DNA of 64,000 nt, taken from Kitasatospora aureofaciens (GTDB lineage: Bacteria; Actinomycetota; Actinomycetes; Streptomycetales; Streptomycetaceae). Position numbers and translations under genes: made by a program. The DNA lies in NCBI RefSeq assembly GCF_019192735.1, contig NZ_JAHTKP010000031.1:1-64000 (forward strand), written 5' to 3'. Below the pieces are notes generated by a model. It had not been told where the DNA came from. It did not search any database and saw only the letters and a list, made by a program, of their open reading frames with translations. Positions within the stretch are counted from its first letter, which is position 1. The number at the start of each line of letters is the position of its first letter. Positions 41,348 to 50,421 of the stretch are shown piece by piece.

Positions 41348-42901
41348 ATGACGCACGACGTCCTCATCGCCGGCGCAGGCCCGAACGGGCTGATGCTGGC
41401 CTGCGAACTGGCCCTCGCCGGGGTCCGCCCGGTAGTGCTGGAGCGGCTGTCCGCGCCCTCCCTGGAGCCGAAGGCCAACGGCCTGGTCGGCCAGGTGATC
41501 CGCCTGCTGGACCACCGCGGCCTCTACGAGCGGCTCGGCGGCGGCCCGGGCACGCCGAGGCCGGCGCCCGCCTTCGTGTTCGGCGCGTTCCCGCTGGACC
41601 TGCACCGGCTCGAAGCCAATCCGCTGCACACCCTGCCGGTGCCGCAGCATCGCATCGAGGAGGTGCTCGGCGCGTGGGCACGCGAACTCGGCGTGACGGT
41701 CCGACGTGGGTGCGAGGTCCGCGCGTTCACCCAGGACGACGACGGGGTCACCGTCGACGTCCACGGCCCGGACGGCACGGAGCGGCTGCGCGCCCGCTAC
41801 CTGGTCGGCGCCGACGGCGGGCGCAGCACCGTCCGGAAGCTGGCCGGGATCGGCTTCCCCGGGGTGACCTCGCCCGATCCGGTCTCCCGCGTCGCGCACG
41901 TGCTGCTGCCCGACGACGTCCGGGCCAACGCCGCCGGCGAGCTGGTGCTGCCCGGCTGCCCGACCCCGTTCCGGCCGTTCACCCACACCCGGACCGAGCA
42001 CGGCGTGTTCGTCGTCGCCCCACTGGGCCCGGACGCCACGCTCGTCGCGACCATGGAGTGGGGCGGCGAGCCCGTCGACGAGTCGGAGCCCGCCACGCTC
42101 GACGAGCTGCGCGCGAGCATCCGCCGCGTCACCGGCGCGGACCTGGCGCTCGCCCCGGCCCGTACGCCGGGCCCACACATCCTGCGCCGCCAGTGCGGCC
42201 ACAACACCCGCCTCGCCGAGCGCTACCGGCAGGACCGCGTCCTGCTGGTCGGCGACGCCGCGCACGTGCACGCCGCCACCGGCGGCCCCGGCCTCAACCT
42301 CGGCCTGCAGGACGCGGCCAACCTCGGCTGGAAGCTGGCCGCCGAGCTCCGGGGCTGGGCCCCGCCCGGGCTGCTGGACAGCTACCAGCGCGAGCGGCAC
42401 CCGATCGGCCGGCGGGTCTTCATGCACTCGCAGGCCCAGATGGCCCTGATGTCCTCGGGCCCGGCCGTCACCGCGCTGCGCGCCCTGTTCGGCGAGCTGC
42501 TGTCGCACGAGGACAACCTGGCCCGGATCGCCGCGCTGATGGCGGGCAGCGACATCCGCTACGACTCCGACTGCCCGCACCCGCTCGCCGGGCGCTTCGT
42601 GCCGGACCTCCCGCTGGTCACCGCCGCCGGTCCCACCCGGCTCGCCGAAGCGGCGCGCAGCGCGCGCCCGCTCCTGCTCGACCTCGACGGCCGGGGCGCC
42701 GAGCTCACCGACCTCGTGGCGGGCTGGAAGGACCGGGTGGACGTCGTATCTGCCTCCTGCCCGGAGCCCCCGGCCGGCGCGCTGCTGGTGCGCCCGGACG
42801 GCTATGTCGCCTGGGCGACCGGCCCCGGCGAGGCCGACCCCGACGGACTGACGCGCGCGCTGCGCACCTGGTTCGGCGAGCCCGTCGCCGTCCGCTTCTG
42901 A
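41348..42901 (+). CDS. FAD-dependent aromatic monooxygenase (rifampicin MO-like family)
   Basis: A 517-aa class A flavin monooxygenase. GAGPNGLMLACELALAG is the GxGxxG motif, LVGADGGRSTVRKLAGIGF the DG motif, and VLLVGDAAHVHAATGGPGLNLGLQDAANL the GD motif with the GGxGLNxGxxD segment. The C-terminal 130 residues form the thioredoxin-like domain common in this subfamily. These enzymes hydroxylate aromatic polyketides or inactivate antibiotics such as rifamycins or tetracyclines. Its position after a TetR repressor is consistent with drug-induced expression, but the substrate is unknown. Confidence 0.85.
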   Translation: MTHDVLIAGAGPNGLMLACELALAGVRPVVLERLSAPSLEPKANGLVGQVIRLLDHRGLYERLGGGPGTPRPAPAFVFGAFPLDLHRLEANPLHTLPVPQHRIEEVLGAWARELGVTVRRGCEVRAFTQDDDGVTVDVHGPDGTERLRARYLVGADGGRSTVRKLAGIGFPGVTSPDPVSRVAHVLLPDDVRANAAGELVLPGCPTPFRPFTHTRTEHGVFVVAPLGPDATLVATMEWGGEPVDESEPATLDELRASIRRVTGADLALAPARTPGPHILRRQCGHNTRLAERYRQDRVLLVGDAAHVHAATGGPGLNLGLQDAANLGWKLAAELRGWAPPGLLDSYQRERHPIGRRVFMHSQAQMALMSSGPAVTALRALFGELLSHEDNLARIAALMAGSDIRYDSDCPHPLAGRFVPDLPLVTAAGPTRLAEAARSARPLLLDLDGRGAELTDLVAGWKDRVDVVSASCPEPPAGALLVRPDGYVAWATGPGEADPDGLTRALRTWFGEPVAVRF

Positions 42902-43058
42902 GCCCCGGCGGCGGCACCGGCGGTGGCCGTCCTCACGGTGATCAGCGTCCGTCCAGCGGCCTAGGTCGCGCGGCCCTTCTGAGCTGACGCAAAGTCAACT
43001 ATCGTCGTCGCCGGTACGCTCCACGAGGGGCGCGTTTCACGAGAAATGCGGAGTAGCT

Positions 43059-43715
43059 GTGCGAATCGGAATCATCGGCACCGGGACGGTCGGCCAGACG
43101 CTGGCGGACAAGCTCGTGTCGCTCGGCCACGAGGTGACGCTGGGCTCGCGGACCAAGGACAACGAGAGGGCGCTGGCCTGGGCCGAGCAGGCGGGCCCCA
43201 ACGGGCACAGCGGCACCTTCGCCGACGCGGCGGCGTTCGGCGATGTGGTGCTCAACGCCACCGGCGGGACGGTCTCGGTGGCCGCGCTGCGGGCGGCCGG
43301 GGCCGAGCGGCTGGCCGGCAAGCTGCTGATCGACGTGGCCAACCCGCTGGTGTTCTCGTCTGAGGGCGAGCTGACCCTCGACCCGGTGAACACCGACAGC
43401 GTCGGCGAGCGCATCCAGCGCGAGTTCCCCGAGGCCCGCGTGGTGAAGGCGCTCAACACGATGAACGCCGCCGTGATGGTCGATCCCGGGAAGCTGTCCG
43501 GTGAGCACAACCTGTTCATCGCCGGGAACGACGAGGCTGCCAAGGCCGAGACGATCGCGCTGCTGGGCGAGTTCGGCTGGCCGGCGGAGTGGATCATCGA
43601 CCTCGGGGACATCACGGGCGCCCGGGCGACCGAGATGATGATGCCGTTCTGGCTGCGCCTCTACCGGCACTTCGGCACCGGCGAGTTCAACTACGCGTTC
43701 AAGCGCAACGCGTAG
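43059..43715 (+). CDS. NAD(P)-binding F420 reductase-like protein
   Basis: A 218-aa Rossmann protein starting MRIGIIGTGTVGQTLADKL with downstream LIDVANPLVF, VVKALNTMNAAVMVDP and IIDLGDITGARATEMMMPFWLRLY. It belongs with NADPH:F420 oxidoreductase-like/NAD(P)-binding proteins and is related to the protein at 798-1448. A GTG start is used, and AT-rich sequence upstream may hold the promoter. The electron acceptor is uncertain because F420 dependence cannot be shown from sequence alone. Confidence 0.8.
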   Translation: MRIGIIGTGTVGQTLADKLVSLGHEVTLGSRTKDNERALAWAEQAGPNGHSGTFADAAAFGDVVLNATGGTVSVAALRAAGAERLAGKLLIDVANPLVFSSEGELTLDPVNTDSVGERIQREFPEARVVKALNTMNAAVMVDPGKLSGEHNLFIAGNDEAAKAETIALLGEFGWPAEWIIDLGDITGARATEMMMPFWLRLYRHFGTGEFNYAFKRNA

Positions 43716-43786
43716 CACACGGAGAACGCACAACCGGCGCGGCCCTCCCCACCCGCCGGTCGGGGCGGCCGGGCCGAGGGGCGACA

Positions 43787-44233
43787 ATGGACGGCATGTC
43801 CCGACGTCGTCCCGCGCCCCGCGCCGCCGCCTCCGCGCCCCGGCTGCTGCCTTCCTCCCCCTGCCCGTGCGGCCTGCCCGCCGCCTACGGCGACTGCTGC
43901 GGCCGGCTGCACCGCGGTACGGCGGCGGCCACCACCGCCGAGGCGCTGATGCGCTCCCGGTTCAGCGCCTTCGTCGCGCAGGACGAGGCGTACCTGCTGC
44001 GCACCTGGCACCCGGACACCCGGCCCGACTCGGTCGACTTCGACCCGGCGCTGCGCTGGACCCGCCTGGAGGTGGGCGCCACCACCGAGGGCGGCGCCTT
44101 CCACGCCGAGGGCGCGGTCGCGTTCCGCGCGTACTGGACCGAGGGAGGCGAGGAGGGGGTGCTCACCGAGCACAGCCGGTTCGTCCGGCACGAGGGCGCC
44201 TGGGTGTACCTCGACGCCCTCTCGCTCGGCTGA
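43787..44233 (+). CDS. YchJ-family SEC-C motif protein (UPF0225)
   Basis: A 148-aa YchJ-like protein. The N-terminal zinc-binding SEC-C motif reads CPCGLPAAYGDCCGRLHRG. It is followed by the NTF2-like YchJ domain (TAEALMRSRFSAFVAQDEAYLLRTWHPDTRP...FVRHEGAWVYLDA). The function of this family is unknown, possibly metal-dependent protein interaction. GAGGGG precedes the ATG at 43787. It is convergent with the deacetylase gene, separated by 12 bp. Confidence 0.85.
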   Translation: MDGMSRRRPAPRAAASAPRLLPSSPCPCGLPAAYGDCCGRLHRGTAAATTAEALMRSRFSAFVAQDEAYLLRTWHPDTRPDSVDFDPALRWTRLEVGATTEGGAFHAEGAVAFRAYWTEGGEEGVLTEHSRFVRHEGAWVYLDALSLG

Positions 44234-44245
44234 GCCTCCCGGCCG

Positions 44246-45235
44246 CTACAGGTAGTCGTCCAGGCGGGCCAGCGCGAAACCCTGCGCGGTGACGTCGTTC
44301 AGGACCTTGCTGAGCAGGTCCGGCATCGAGGCCTTCCAGATGTCGGTGCCCCGGAAGTGGGTGAGGATGATGTCGCCCGGGTGCAGCTTCTGGTCGTCGT
44401 AGCGCCACTCCATGTGGTCCGGGAAGGCCTCCTCGTTCCACATCGGCACCGCCTTGACCCCGCAGGACCCGGCGGCGCGCAGCGTGTCGTCGTTGTACTC
44501 GCCGTACGGCGGGCGGAACAGCCGGGGGCGGACCCCGATCTGCTTCTCCAGCTGGTCCTGCTGGCGGCAGATCTCGCCGCGCTGGGTGTCGTAGTCGAGG
44601 ATCTTCAGGTTGCGGTGGTTGATGGTGTGGTTGTTGATCTCCACGCCCTGGGCGTGCAGATCGCGGAAGTAGCCGTAGTTCTCGCGGGCGAGGTAGTCGG
44701 AGACGAAGGCGCTGAGCGGGATCCCGAGCTCCGCCGCCATCCGGTTGAACTCGGGGTCCTTCTCGGCGCCGTCGTCGACGGTCAGGAAGACCACTTTGTC
44801 GTCGGTGGGCACCCGGTACACCACCGGCGGGCGGCCGTCCTTGAGCTTCACGCCCGTGACCGACCTCAGCTCGGGCCTGGTCGCCGGGCGCGGCGGCGCC
44901 TTGAGCGGCGGCTGCGCCAGGCCCCAGCGGTGCGCGGCCTCCAGGGCGGTCCGGACGGCGGCCTCCTGGCGGGCGACGGCCTCGCTGCCGGTCTCCTCCT
45001 CCTGGCGGGCCAGCCCGGGCAGCAGCGCCGGCGCGGCCGCCTGGCGGGCCGCCGCAGGCTCGGCGGCGGGCGGTGCGGGTGCGGACTTCGGTCCTCCGGG
45101 GCCGGCCGGACCGGCGCAGCCGGCGACGACGGCGGAGAGGCAGACGGTGGCCAGCAGGCCGGTCCGCACGCCCGTCCGGCCCCGCTGACCCGCCCTCAAA
45201 CTCCCATTAATGCTACGAACTGATGGTCTGGTCAT
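44246..45235 (-). CDS. Polysaccharide deacetylase lipoprotein
   Basis: A 329-aa NodB-homology protein with an N-terminal lipobox (VVAGC, about residue 39) after a hydrophobic segment, so it is likely anchored outside the membrane. The NodB motifs are VDDGAEKD (metal Asp-Asp, with Val for the usual Phe), NHTINHRNL (HxxxH) and RPPYGEYN. Metal-dependent removal of N-acetyl groups from peptidoglycan or another surface glycan is expected. The ATG at 45235 places the signal correctly, and the open frame continues upstream without meaning. Confidence 0.85.
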   Translation of the reverse strand: MTRPSVRSINGSLRAGQRGRTGVRTGLLATVCLSAVVAGCAGPAGPGGPKSAPAPPAAEPAAARQAAAPALLPGLARQEEETGSEAVARQEAAVRTALEAAHRWGLAQPPLKAPPRPATRPELRSVTGVKLKDGRPPVVYRVPTDDKVVFLTVDDGAEKDPEFNRMAAELGIPLSAFVSDYLARENYGYFRDLHAQGVEINNHTINHRNLKILDYDTQRGEICRQQDQLEKQIGVRPRLFRPPYGEYNDDTLRAAGSCGVKAVPMWNEEAFPDHMEWRYDDQKLHPGDIILTHFRGTDIWKASMPDLLSKVLNDVTAQGFALARLDDYL

Positions 45236-45396
45236 AGACGCACTGCTCCCCTGCCGTGCACCCCCGCCAATCCCCCCGTCACCCACTCGGCAGAACGACC
45301 CGCCGGGGGCCTTGCCCAAGCTTTGCCCGGGCCGCCGCCCGGCCGGCCGCCAAAAACCCGTTGCCACCGGACCCGCCGCCCCGCGACCATGCGCGC

Positions 45397-45936
45397 ATGA
45401 CGATCAGCACCGCGCACGCCTCCGACCTGTGGGCCGTCACCCCGGCCGACGTGACCACCGACGAGGCGCTCGCGCTGCTGCGCGACTACTACTACGACGT
45501 GGCCAACCGCTACTACCGCCTGCACTTCGACCGGGACGGCACCCCCGAGGAACTGGAGTCCGGCCTGGCCGGCTCCCCCAGCGACGACCTCGCCGAGCCC
45601 GACGGCGTCTTCCTGATCGGCCGCTACGACGGCGCCGCCCAGTCCTGCGCCGGTCTGCGTTGCCTCGACGCCACCACCGTCGAGCTCACCCGCGTCTTCG
45701 TCCGCCCCACCGTCCGCGGCACCGGCGGCGGTGCCCGCCTGCTCGCCGCCGTCGACACCGCCGCCCGCTCCCTCGGTGCCACCCGCATCATCCTCGACAC
45801 CCGCCTCGACCTCGTCGAAGCCCGTGCCCTCTACGCCCGGCACGGCTACCACGAGATCCCCGCCTACAGCACCCGTTTCTACGCCGAGATCTGGTACGGC
45901 AAGGACCTCACCACCGGCTCGCAGAACGGAAGTTGA
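45397..45936 (+). CDS. GNAT-family N-acetyltransferase
   Basis: A 179-aa acetyltransferase. Strand beta4 and motif A are VELTRVFVRPTVRGTGGGARLLAAVDTAARSLGATRIILDT, with the acetyl-CoA-binding R-G-T-G-G-G, and motif B is EARALYARHGYHEIPAY. It is divergent from the deacetylase lipoprotein and convergent with the sugar kinase. The substrate is unknown. Confidence 0.85.
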   Translation: MTISTAHASDLWAVTPADVTTDEALALLRDYYYDVANRYYRLHFDRDGTPEELESGLAGSPSDDLAEPDGVFLIGRYDGAAQSCAGLRCLDATTVELTRVFVRPTVRGTGGGARLLAAVDTAARSLGATRIILDTRLDLVEARALYARHGYHEIPAYSTRFYAEIWYGKDLTTGSQNGS

Positions 45937-45963
45937 CCCCCTGCCGCCCTGATCGCCGAGGTC

Positions 45964-46848
45964 CTACCTGGCCAGTGCCGTGGCCAGCTCGGCCGCCGAG
46001 GGCGGGTTGGCGCCGGGGCGGGAGACGGTGAGGGCGGCGGCGGTCACGGCGTGCATGAGGCACGTGGACAGTGGGGCGCCGGCGGCTCGGGTGTGCAGGA
46101 AGGCGGCCATGAAGGAGTCCCCGGCGCCCACGGTGTCCGCGACCGGTACCGGAACGGCGGCGACCTCCTCGCGGGTACCGTCCGCCGTGAGCGCGAACGC
46201 ACCCGCCGCGCCCCGGGTGACGGCGACGACGGCCGGGCCCAGGGCGAGCCAGTGCCGGGCCACGGACTCCGGGCCCTCGCCGGGGTAGAGCCAGGCCAGG
46301 TCCTCGTCGCTGGCCTTGACGACCTCGCTCAGCGCCACGCAGCGCTCGACCCGGCGGACCGCCTCCGCCCGCTCGCCCATCAAGGCGGGGCGCACGTTCG
46401 GGTCGTAGCTGACGCCCGCCCGCCCCCGCCATTGCTCCACCAGCTCCAGCACCGCCGCCGCGCCCGGCGCGGTCATGGCGGCGATCGAGCCGAGGTGCAA
46501 GTGGCCCGGCACGAAAGGAAGTTCGGCAGACGCCAGCGTCCACCCGATGTCGAAGGCGTACTGCGCCCGCCCGTCCCCGTCCAGCTCGACGACGGCCGAC
46601 GGCGTGCGCTCCACCGCGTCCGCCCGCACCGTCACCCCCGCCGCCTCCAGGTGGCCCCGGATCAACCGCCCGTGGGCGTCGTCCCCGAGCTGGGTGAGCA
46701 GCATCGCCGACCGCCCGAGCCGGGCCAGCCCGTACGCGACGTTCGCGGGACTGCCGCCGGGGTGCACCCGGTCGGGGGCGCCGTCGACGCGGACGACGTC
46801 GGCGACGCACTCGCCGATCACCAGGAAGCGCGGGGCGGGGCTGGTCAC
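45964..46848 (-). CDS. PfkB-family sugar kinase, fructokinase-like
   Basis: A 294-aa ribokinase-fold kinase. The N-terminal signature is VHPGGSPANVAYGLARLG, and the catalytic signature ADTVGAGDSFMAAFLH carries the base Asp. FDIGWTLAS near the middle is typical of fructokinase-like members. A GTG start at 46848, preceded by GGAG, is preferred to the open frame reaching 46899. No sugar transporter or regulator is adjacent. Confidence 0.85.
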   Translation of the reverse strand: MTSPAPRFLVIGECVADVVRVDGAPDRVHPGGSPANVAYGLARLGRSAMLLTQLGDDAHGRLIRGHLEAAGVTVRADAVERTPSAVVELDGDGRAQYAFDIGWTLASAELPFVPGHLHLGSIAAMTAPGAAAVLELVEQWRGRAGVSYDPNVRPALMGERAEAVRRVERCVALSEVVKASDEDLAWLYPGEGPESVARHWLALGPAVVAVTRGAAGAFALTADGTREEVAAVPVPVADTVGAGDSFMAAFLHTRAAGAPLSTCLMHAVTAAALTVSRPGANPPSAAELATALAR

Positions 46849-47134
46849 GGCGGGCTCCTGGCATCCGGTAGGGGCGGGCCGCCAGCCTACGGGGTGCACG
46901 CGGGCACAAGGGACGGCCGCCGGACCTGGCCAGGTTCTCCGACGGCCGTGGCCTCATCCGTCAGGGGACGAAGCTCTTCGACCGTATGACGGCGGGCGAC
47001 CGCCCGGCTACCGCTGTGGTCCGTCCGGGGGATGCCGTCGTGTCGCGGAAACTCCTCCCGGGCCGCCACCGCCGTCCGCTACGATCCGTGCCCGGAACAT
47101 CACCCCGCCGTCCGCCCGAAGACCCGAGAAGCCG

Positions 47135-48652
47135 GTGATCGCCCTGCCCCGGACCCGTGTCGGTCTCGCCGTCGCGCTCGCGCTCAGCGCCGCACTGCTC
47201 TCCGCCGGCGTCCCCGCGGCCACCGCCGTCGGCGGCCTGGGCGATCCGGTGTTCCCGTCGCTCGGCAACGCCGGCTACGACGCCCTCGCCTACGACCTCT
47301 CGTTCACGTACCGGCCCGACAGCCGCACCGTGGACGCGACCGCGGTGATCACCGCCCGCACCTCCCGCACCCTGGCGAGCCTGGACCTGGACGCGCTCGG
47401 CCTGGACGTGCACGCCGTCCGGGTGAACGGCCGCCCCGCCGCGTTCACCACGCACGACGAGAAGCTGACCCTCACCCCGGACCGGCCGCTGCGCCGCGGC
47501 GCCATCGCGCAGGTGACGGTCGCGTACGCGGCGGACCCGCGCGCCAGGCTCCCGCACACCGGCTGGGTGCCCACCCCGAACGGCTTCGCCGTCGCCGGGC
47601 AGCCGGACAGCGCGCACACCGTCTTCCCGTGCAACGACCACCCGAGCGACAAGGCCCGCTTCACCATCAGCGTCACCGCGCCGGACGGCCTGCTGGGCGT
47701 CGCCGGCGGGGAGCTGACGGCCACCGAGCCGCTCGGCGACGGCCGCACCGCCCGGCGCTACACGTCCCGCGCACCGATGGCCACCGAGCTGGTGCAGGTC
47801 TCGGTCGGCGACTACACCGTCCGCGAGCGCAGCGGCCCACACGGCTTACCGCTCCGCGACGTCGTGCCTCGCGCGCGCGCCGCCGACCTCGAACCGGCGC
47901 TCGCGCTCACCGCCGACCAACTGGCCTGGGCCGAGCAGCACCTCGGCCCGTTCCCGTTCGAGGCGTACGGGATCCTGCCGGCCGACACCGACGACCCCGA
48001 CGCGTTCGGCTTCACCGGCCTGGAGACCCAGACCCTGACGCTCTACAAGCCGGGCTTCCTGCGCCGGCCGGAGCCGGCGATCGGCTCGCACATGATGCAC
48101 GAGCTGGTCCACTCCTGGTTCGGCGACAGCGTCTCCCCCGCCACCTGGGCGGACCTGTGGCTGAACGAGGGCCACGCCGACTTCTACGGCCTGATGTACC
48201 GCTACGAACGCGGCTGGCCGGACGCCTTCGGCTACACCACCCTCGCCGACCGGATGCGCTACGTCTACGGCCTGGGCGACCAGTGGCGGCACGACGCCGG
48301 CCCGGTCGCCGCGCCCACCGCGGCCACCCTGTTCGACGGCCAGCGCTACACCGGTGGCGCGCTGGTGCTGTTCGCGCTGCGCGAGAAGGTCGGGGCGGAC
48401 ACCTTCGACGCGATCGAGCACGCCTTCCTGCGGCAGCACCGCTACGGCAACGCGACCACGGCCGACTACCTCCGCACCGCCTCCGAGGTCTCCGGGCAGG
48501 ACCTGACCGGCTTCCTCACCGACTGGCTGTACGGGCGGAGCACCCCGCCGATGCCCGGCCACCCGGACTGGAAGGTCGGGCCGGTCACTCCGCCGTCCGC
48601 CACCGCCAGGGGAATGGCCGTCCCGGGGGACCACGGCTCCGGGACGCTCTGA
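47135..48652 (+). CDS. Secreted M1-family metallopeptidase
   Basis: A 505-aa exported peptidase. A signal peptide (VGLAVALALSAALLSAGVPAATA) is followed by the M1 N-terminal beta domain and the zinc site MMHELVHSWFGDSVSP...NEGHADFYG (HExxH plus Glu). A helical C-terminal part (GGALVLFALREKVGADTFDAIEHAFL) completes the aminopeptidase fold. It is related to the cytoplasmic M1 protein at 10341 but is extracellular. The start is a GTG at 47135 without a strong Shine-Dalgarno. Probable role in peptide nutrition. Confidence 0.85.
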   Translation: MIALPRTRVGLAVALALSAALLSAGVPAATAVGGLGDPVFPSLGNAGYDALAYDLSFTYRPDSRTVDATAVITARTSRTLASLDLDALGLDVHAVRVNGRPAAFTTHDEKLTLTPDRPLRRGAIAQVTVAYAADPRARLPHTGWVPTPNGFAVAGQPDSAHTVFPCNDHPSDKARFTISVTAPDGLLGVAGGELTATEPLGDGRTARRYTSRAPMATELVQVSVGDYTVRERSGPHGLPLRDVVPRARAADLEPALALTADQLAWAEQHLGPFPFEAYGILPADTDDPDAFGFTGLETQTLTLYKPGFLRRPEPAIGSHMMHELVHSWFGDSVSPATWADLWLNEGHADFYGLMYRYERGWPDAFGYTTLADRMRYVYGLGDQWRHDAGPVAAPTAATLFDGQRYTGGALVLFALREKVGADTFDAIEHAFLRQHRYGNATTADYLRTASEVSGQDLTGFLTDWLYGRSTPPMPGHPDWKVGPVTPPSATARGMAVPGDHGSGTL

Positions 48653-48992
48653 CCGCCGTCACCCTTCTGACGGCCGTCGCTCTTGTACGCCGGGGCGCGC
48701 CGGTGGGGTGCGTCCGGGCGCCCCGCGCGCGCCCTGTGCCGCACGGGGCAGCGGGAGCATCGTGGTGCCCACGGCCCGCCCGCCGCCCGGCCGAGTCCCG
48801 GCCGGCTCGCGGGCCGTCCAGCCCTTCGGACAGCTCTTCCGGACAACCCTTCCGGGAATCGCCCCCGTCGCCGAGGCAACCGGAACCGCCGACCACCGCG
48901 TTCATCAGCCGTGAGGACGACACCACGCGCGCGGCCGACCAGGCCGCCACGGCAGCCGGGAACGACGGGAGCACCATGGCAGAGGCGGCGGG
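48653..48992. other. Intergenic region upstream of the SigE-like gene
   Basis: This 340-bp GC-rich stretch has no supported gene. It ends with a 6-codon frame (MAEAAG) whose stop overlaps the sigma-factor ATG, and contains GGAACC followed by CGTT about 12 nt later near 48879-48900, a possible but weak ECF-type promoter. Confidence 0.35.
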
Positions 48993-49517
48993 ATGAGGGA
49001 CGCGACACCGGACTTCGAGGAGTTCGTCGCCGCCTGCGGCCCGAAGCTGCTGCGCATGGCCTGGCTGCTGACCGGCGACCCGCACCAGGCCGAGGATCTG
49101 TTGCAGACCGCGCTCGCCAAGGTCTGGCCCAAGTGGGAGCGGATCGCGATCGAACGGCCCGAGGCGTACGTCCGGCGGGTCCTGGTGAACGCGCACGTCT
49201 CCTGGTGGCGCCGCCGCTGGACCGGGGAACTGCCGCACGGCGAGCTGCCCGAGCCGCCGGTGGACCGGAGCGACCCGTTCGAGGACGTCGTGCTCAGCCA
49301 GGTGGTGGCGACCGCCGTCCGGGCACTGCCGCCGCGGCAGCGGGCCGTGGTGGTGCTCCGCTTCTTCGAGGACCTCAGCGTCGAGGAGACGGCGGAGGTG
49401 CTGCGCTGCACCACGGGCACGGTCAAGAGCCAGACGCACCGGGCGCTGAACGCGCTGCGGGGCAAACTGCCGGTCCGGGAGCTGCTGCTGGACGGGGGAC
49501 GCCGTGACGGGAACTGA
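48993..49517 (+). CDS. SigE-family ECF RNA polymerase sigma factor
   Basis: A 174-aa ECF sigma factor of the actinobacterial SigE-like subgroup. Region 2 (FEEFVAACGPKLLRMAWLLTGDPHQAEDLLQTALAKVW) and region 4 (LPPRQRAVVVLRFFEDLSVEETAEVLRCTTGTVKSQTHRAL) are complete. Its last codons overlap the GTG of the next gene, a single-pass membrane protein that may act as its anti-sigma partner. Confidence 0.9.
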   Translation: MRDATPDFEEFVAACGPKLLRMAWLLTGDPHQAEDLLQTALAKVWPKWERIAIERPEAYVRRVLVNAHVSWWRRRWTGELPHGELPEPPVDRSDPFEDVVLSQVVATAVRALPPRQRAVVVLRFFEDLSVEETAEVLRCTTGTVKSQTHRALNALRGKLPVRELLLDGGRRDGN

Positions 49518-50358
49518 CGTCCTGGAACCGGACGGCCTCGGCGGCGGCGGCCGCACTTCCGGTACCGAGGAGGAGCAGGAGCTGCGGGTCCTGCTCCGGC
49601 AGGCCGCCCCGCACCTGGCCGCCCCCGACGACCGCATGGACCGGATCCGCGCCCGCGCCGCCCGTACCCGCCGCCGACGGCGGGCCGCCGGGCTGGGCGC
49701 CGGCCTCACCACCGGGCTGCTCGCCGCCGCCCTGGCCGCCGCCCCGGCGATCGCGCCGTCGCCGTCCGGTCCGGGAGCACTGGGCGCGGCGGGCACGGGA
49801 GCGCGGACTCCCGTGCCGAACACGGCCTTGCCCTCGCCCGGGCCCGAACCCTCGGACGCGATCGGGCCGCTGGGGCCGTCGATCACTTTCAGACTGTTCC
49901 CGGAGCTGGTCGTCAACGTGCCGAAGGGCTGGTTCACCCAGGAGGACGGGGCCGACGGCCCCCAGCGGGGCATCGGCACCCTGGCCAACCAGCCGCTGGC
50001 CGACCCGTCCACGTGCCCCTCGGGGCAGATCCCCTGCCTCCCGGTCGGGCAACTGCGCAACGCCGGCGCCGTCGTGTCCTTCCGGCTGCTCGACGACCCG
50101 GCCAGGATCGACAAGTACACCGGCCAGAACGGCCCGGCGGCCACCGCCGCCGTCAGCAAGGACTGCGGCACGCACGGCGGCACCCGTGCGCTGCTCGGCT
50201 ACCGGACCATCGCGTCGGGCCCGAAGCCGCAGGTGATCGAGCTGAGCGCGTGCCTGCGGGAGCCTTCCGTGGTGGCGGTGCAGCAGGTGCAGCAGGTGCT
50301 GGAGTCCGTCCGCGCGGCCGACCGGAGCAGCCCCAGCGCCGAGGGCCCGCGCGGCTGA
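49504..50358 (+). CDS. Single-pass membrane protein, candidate anti-sigma partner
   Basis: A 284-aa protein with a cytoplasmic helical N-terminus (EEEQELRVLLRQAAPHLAAPDDRMDRIRARAARTRRRRR), one membrane helix (about residues 62-83) and an extracytoplasmic domain rich in Pro/Ser/Thr with two Cys-containing loops (STCPSGQIPCLP). It overlaps the sigma factor by 14 bp in a different frame. No ZAS motif is seen, so the anti-sigma role is inferred from position only. Confidence 0.6.
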   Translation: MTGTDVLEPDGLGGGGRTSGTEEEQELRVLLRQAAPHLAAPDDRMDRIRARAARTRRRRRAAGLGAGLTTGLLAAALAAAPAIAPSPSGPGALGAAGTGARTPVPNTALPSPGPEPSDAIGPLGPSITFRLFPELVVNVPKGWFTQEDGADGPQRGIGTLANQPLADPSTCPSGQIPCLPVGQLRNAGAVVSFRLLDDPARIDKYTGQNGPAATAAVSKDCGTHGGTRALLGYRTIASGPKPQVIELSACLREPSVVAVQQVQQVLESVRAADRSSPSAEGPRG

Positions 50359-50421
50359 GCCGTCTCCGTCGTGACTGGTCGTGGCGCGGCCCCCGGGGCC
50401 GGAGGCCGCGCCACGGCGGTG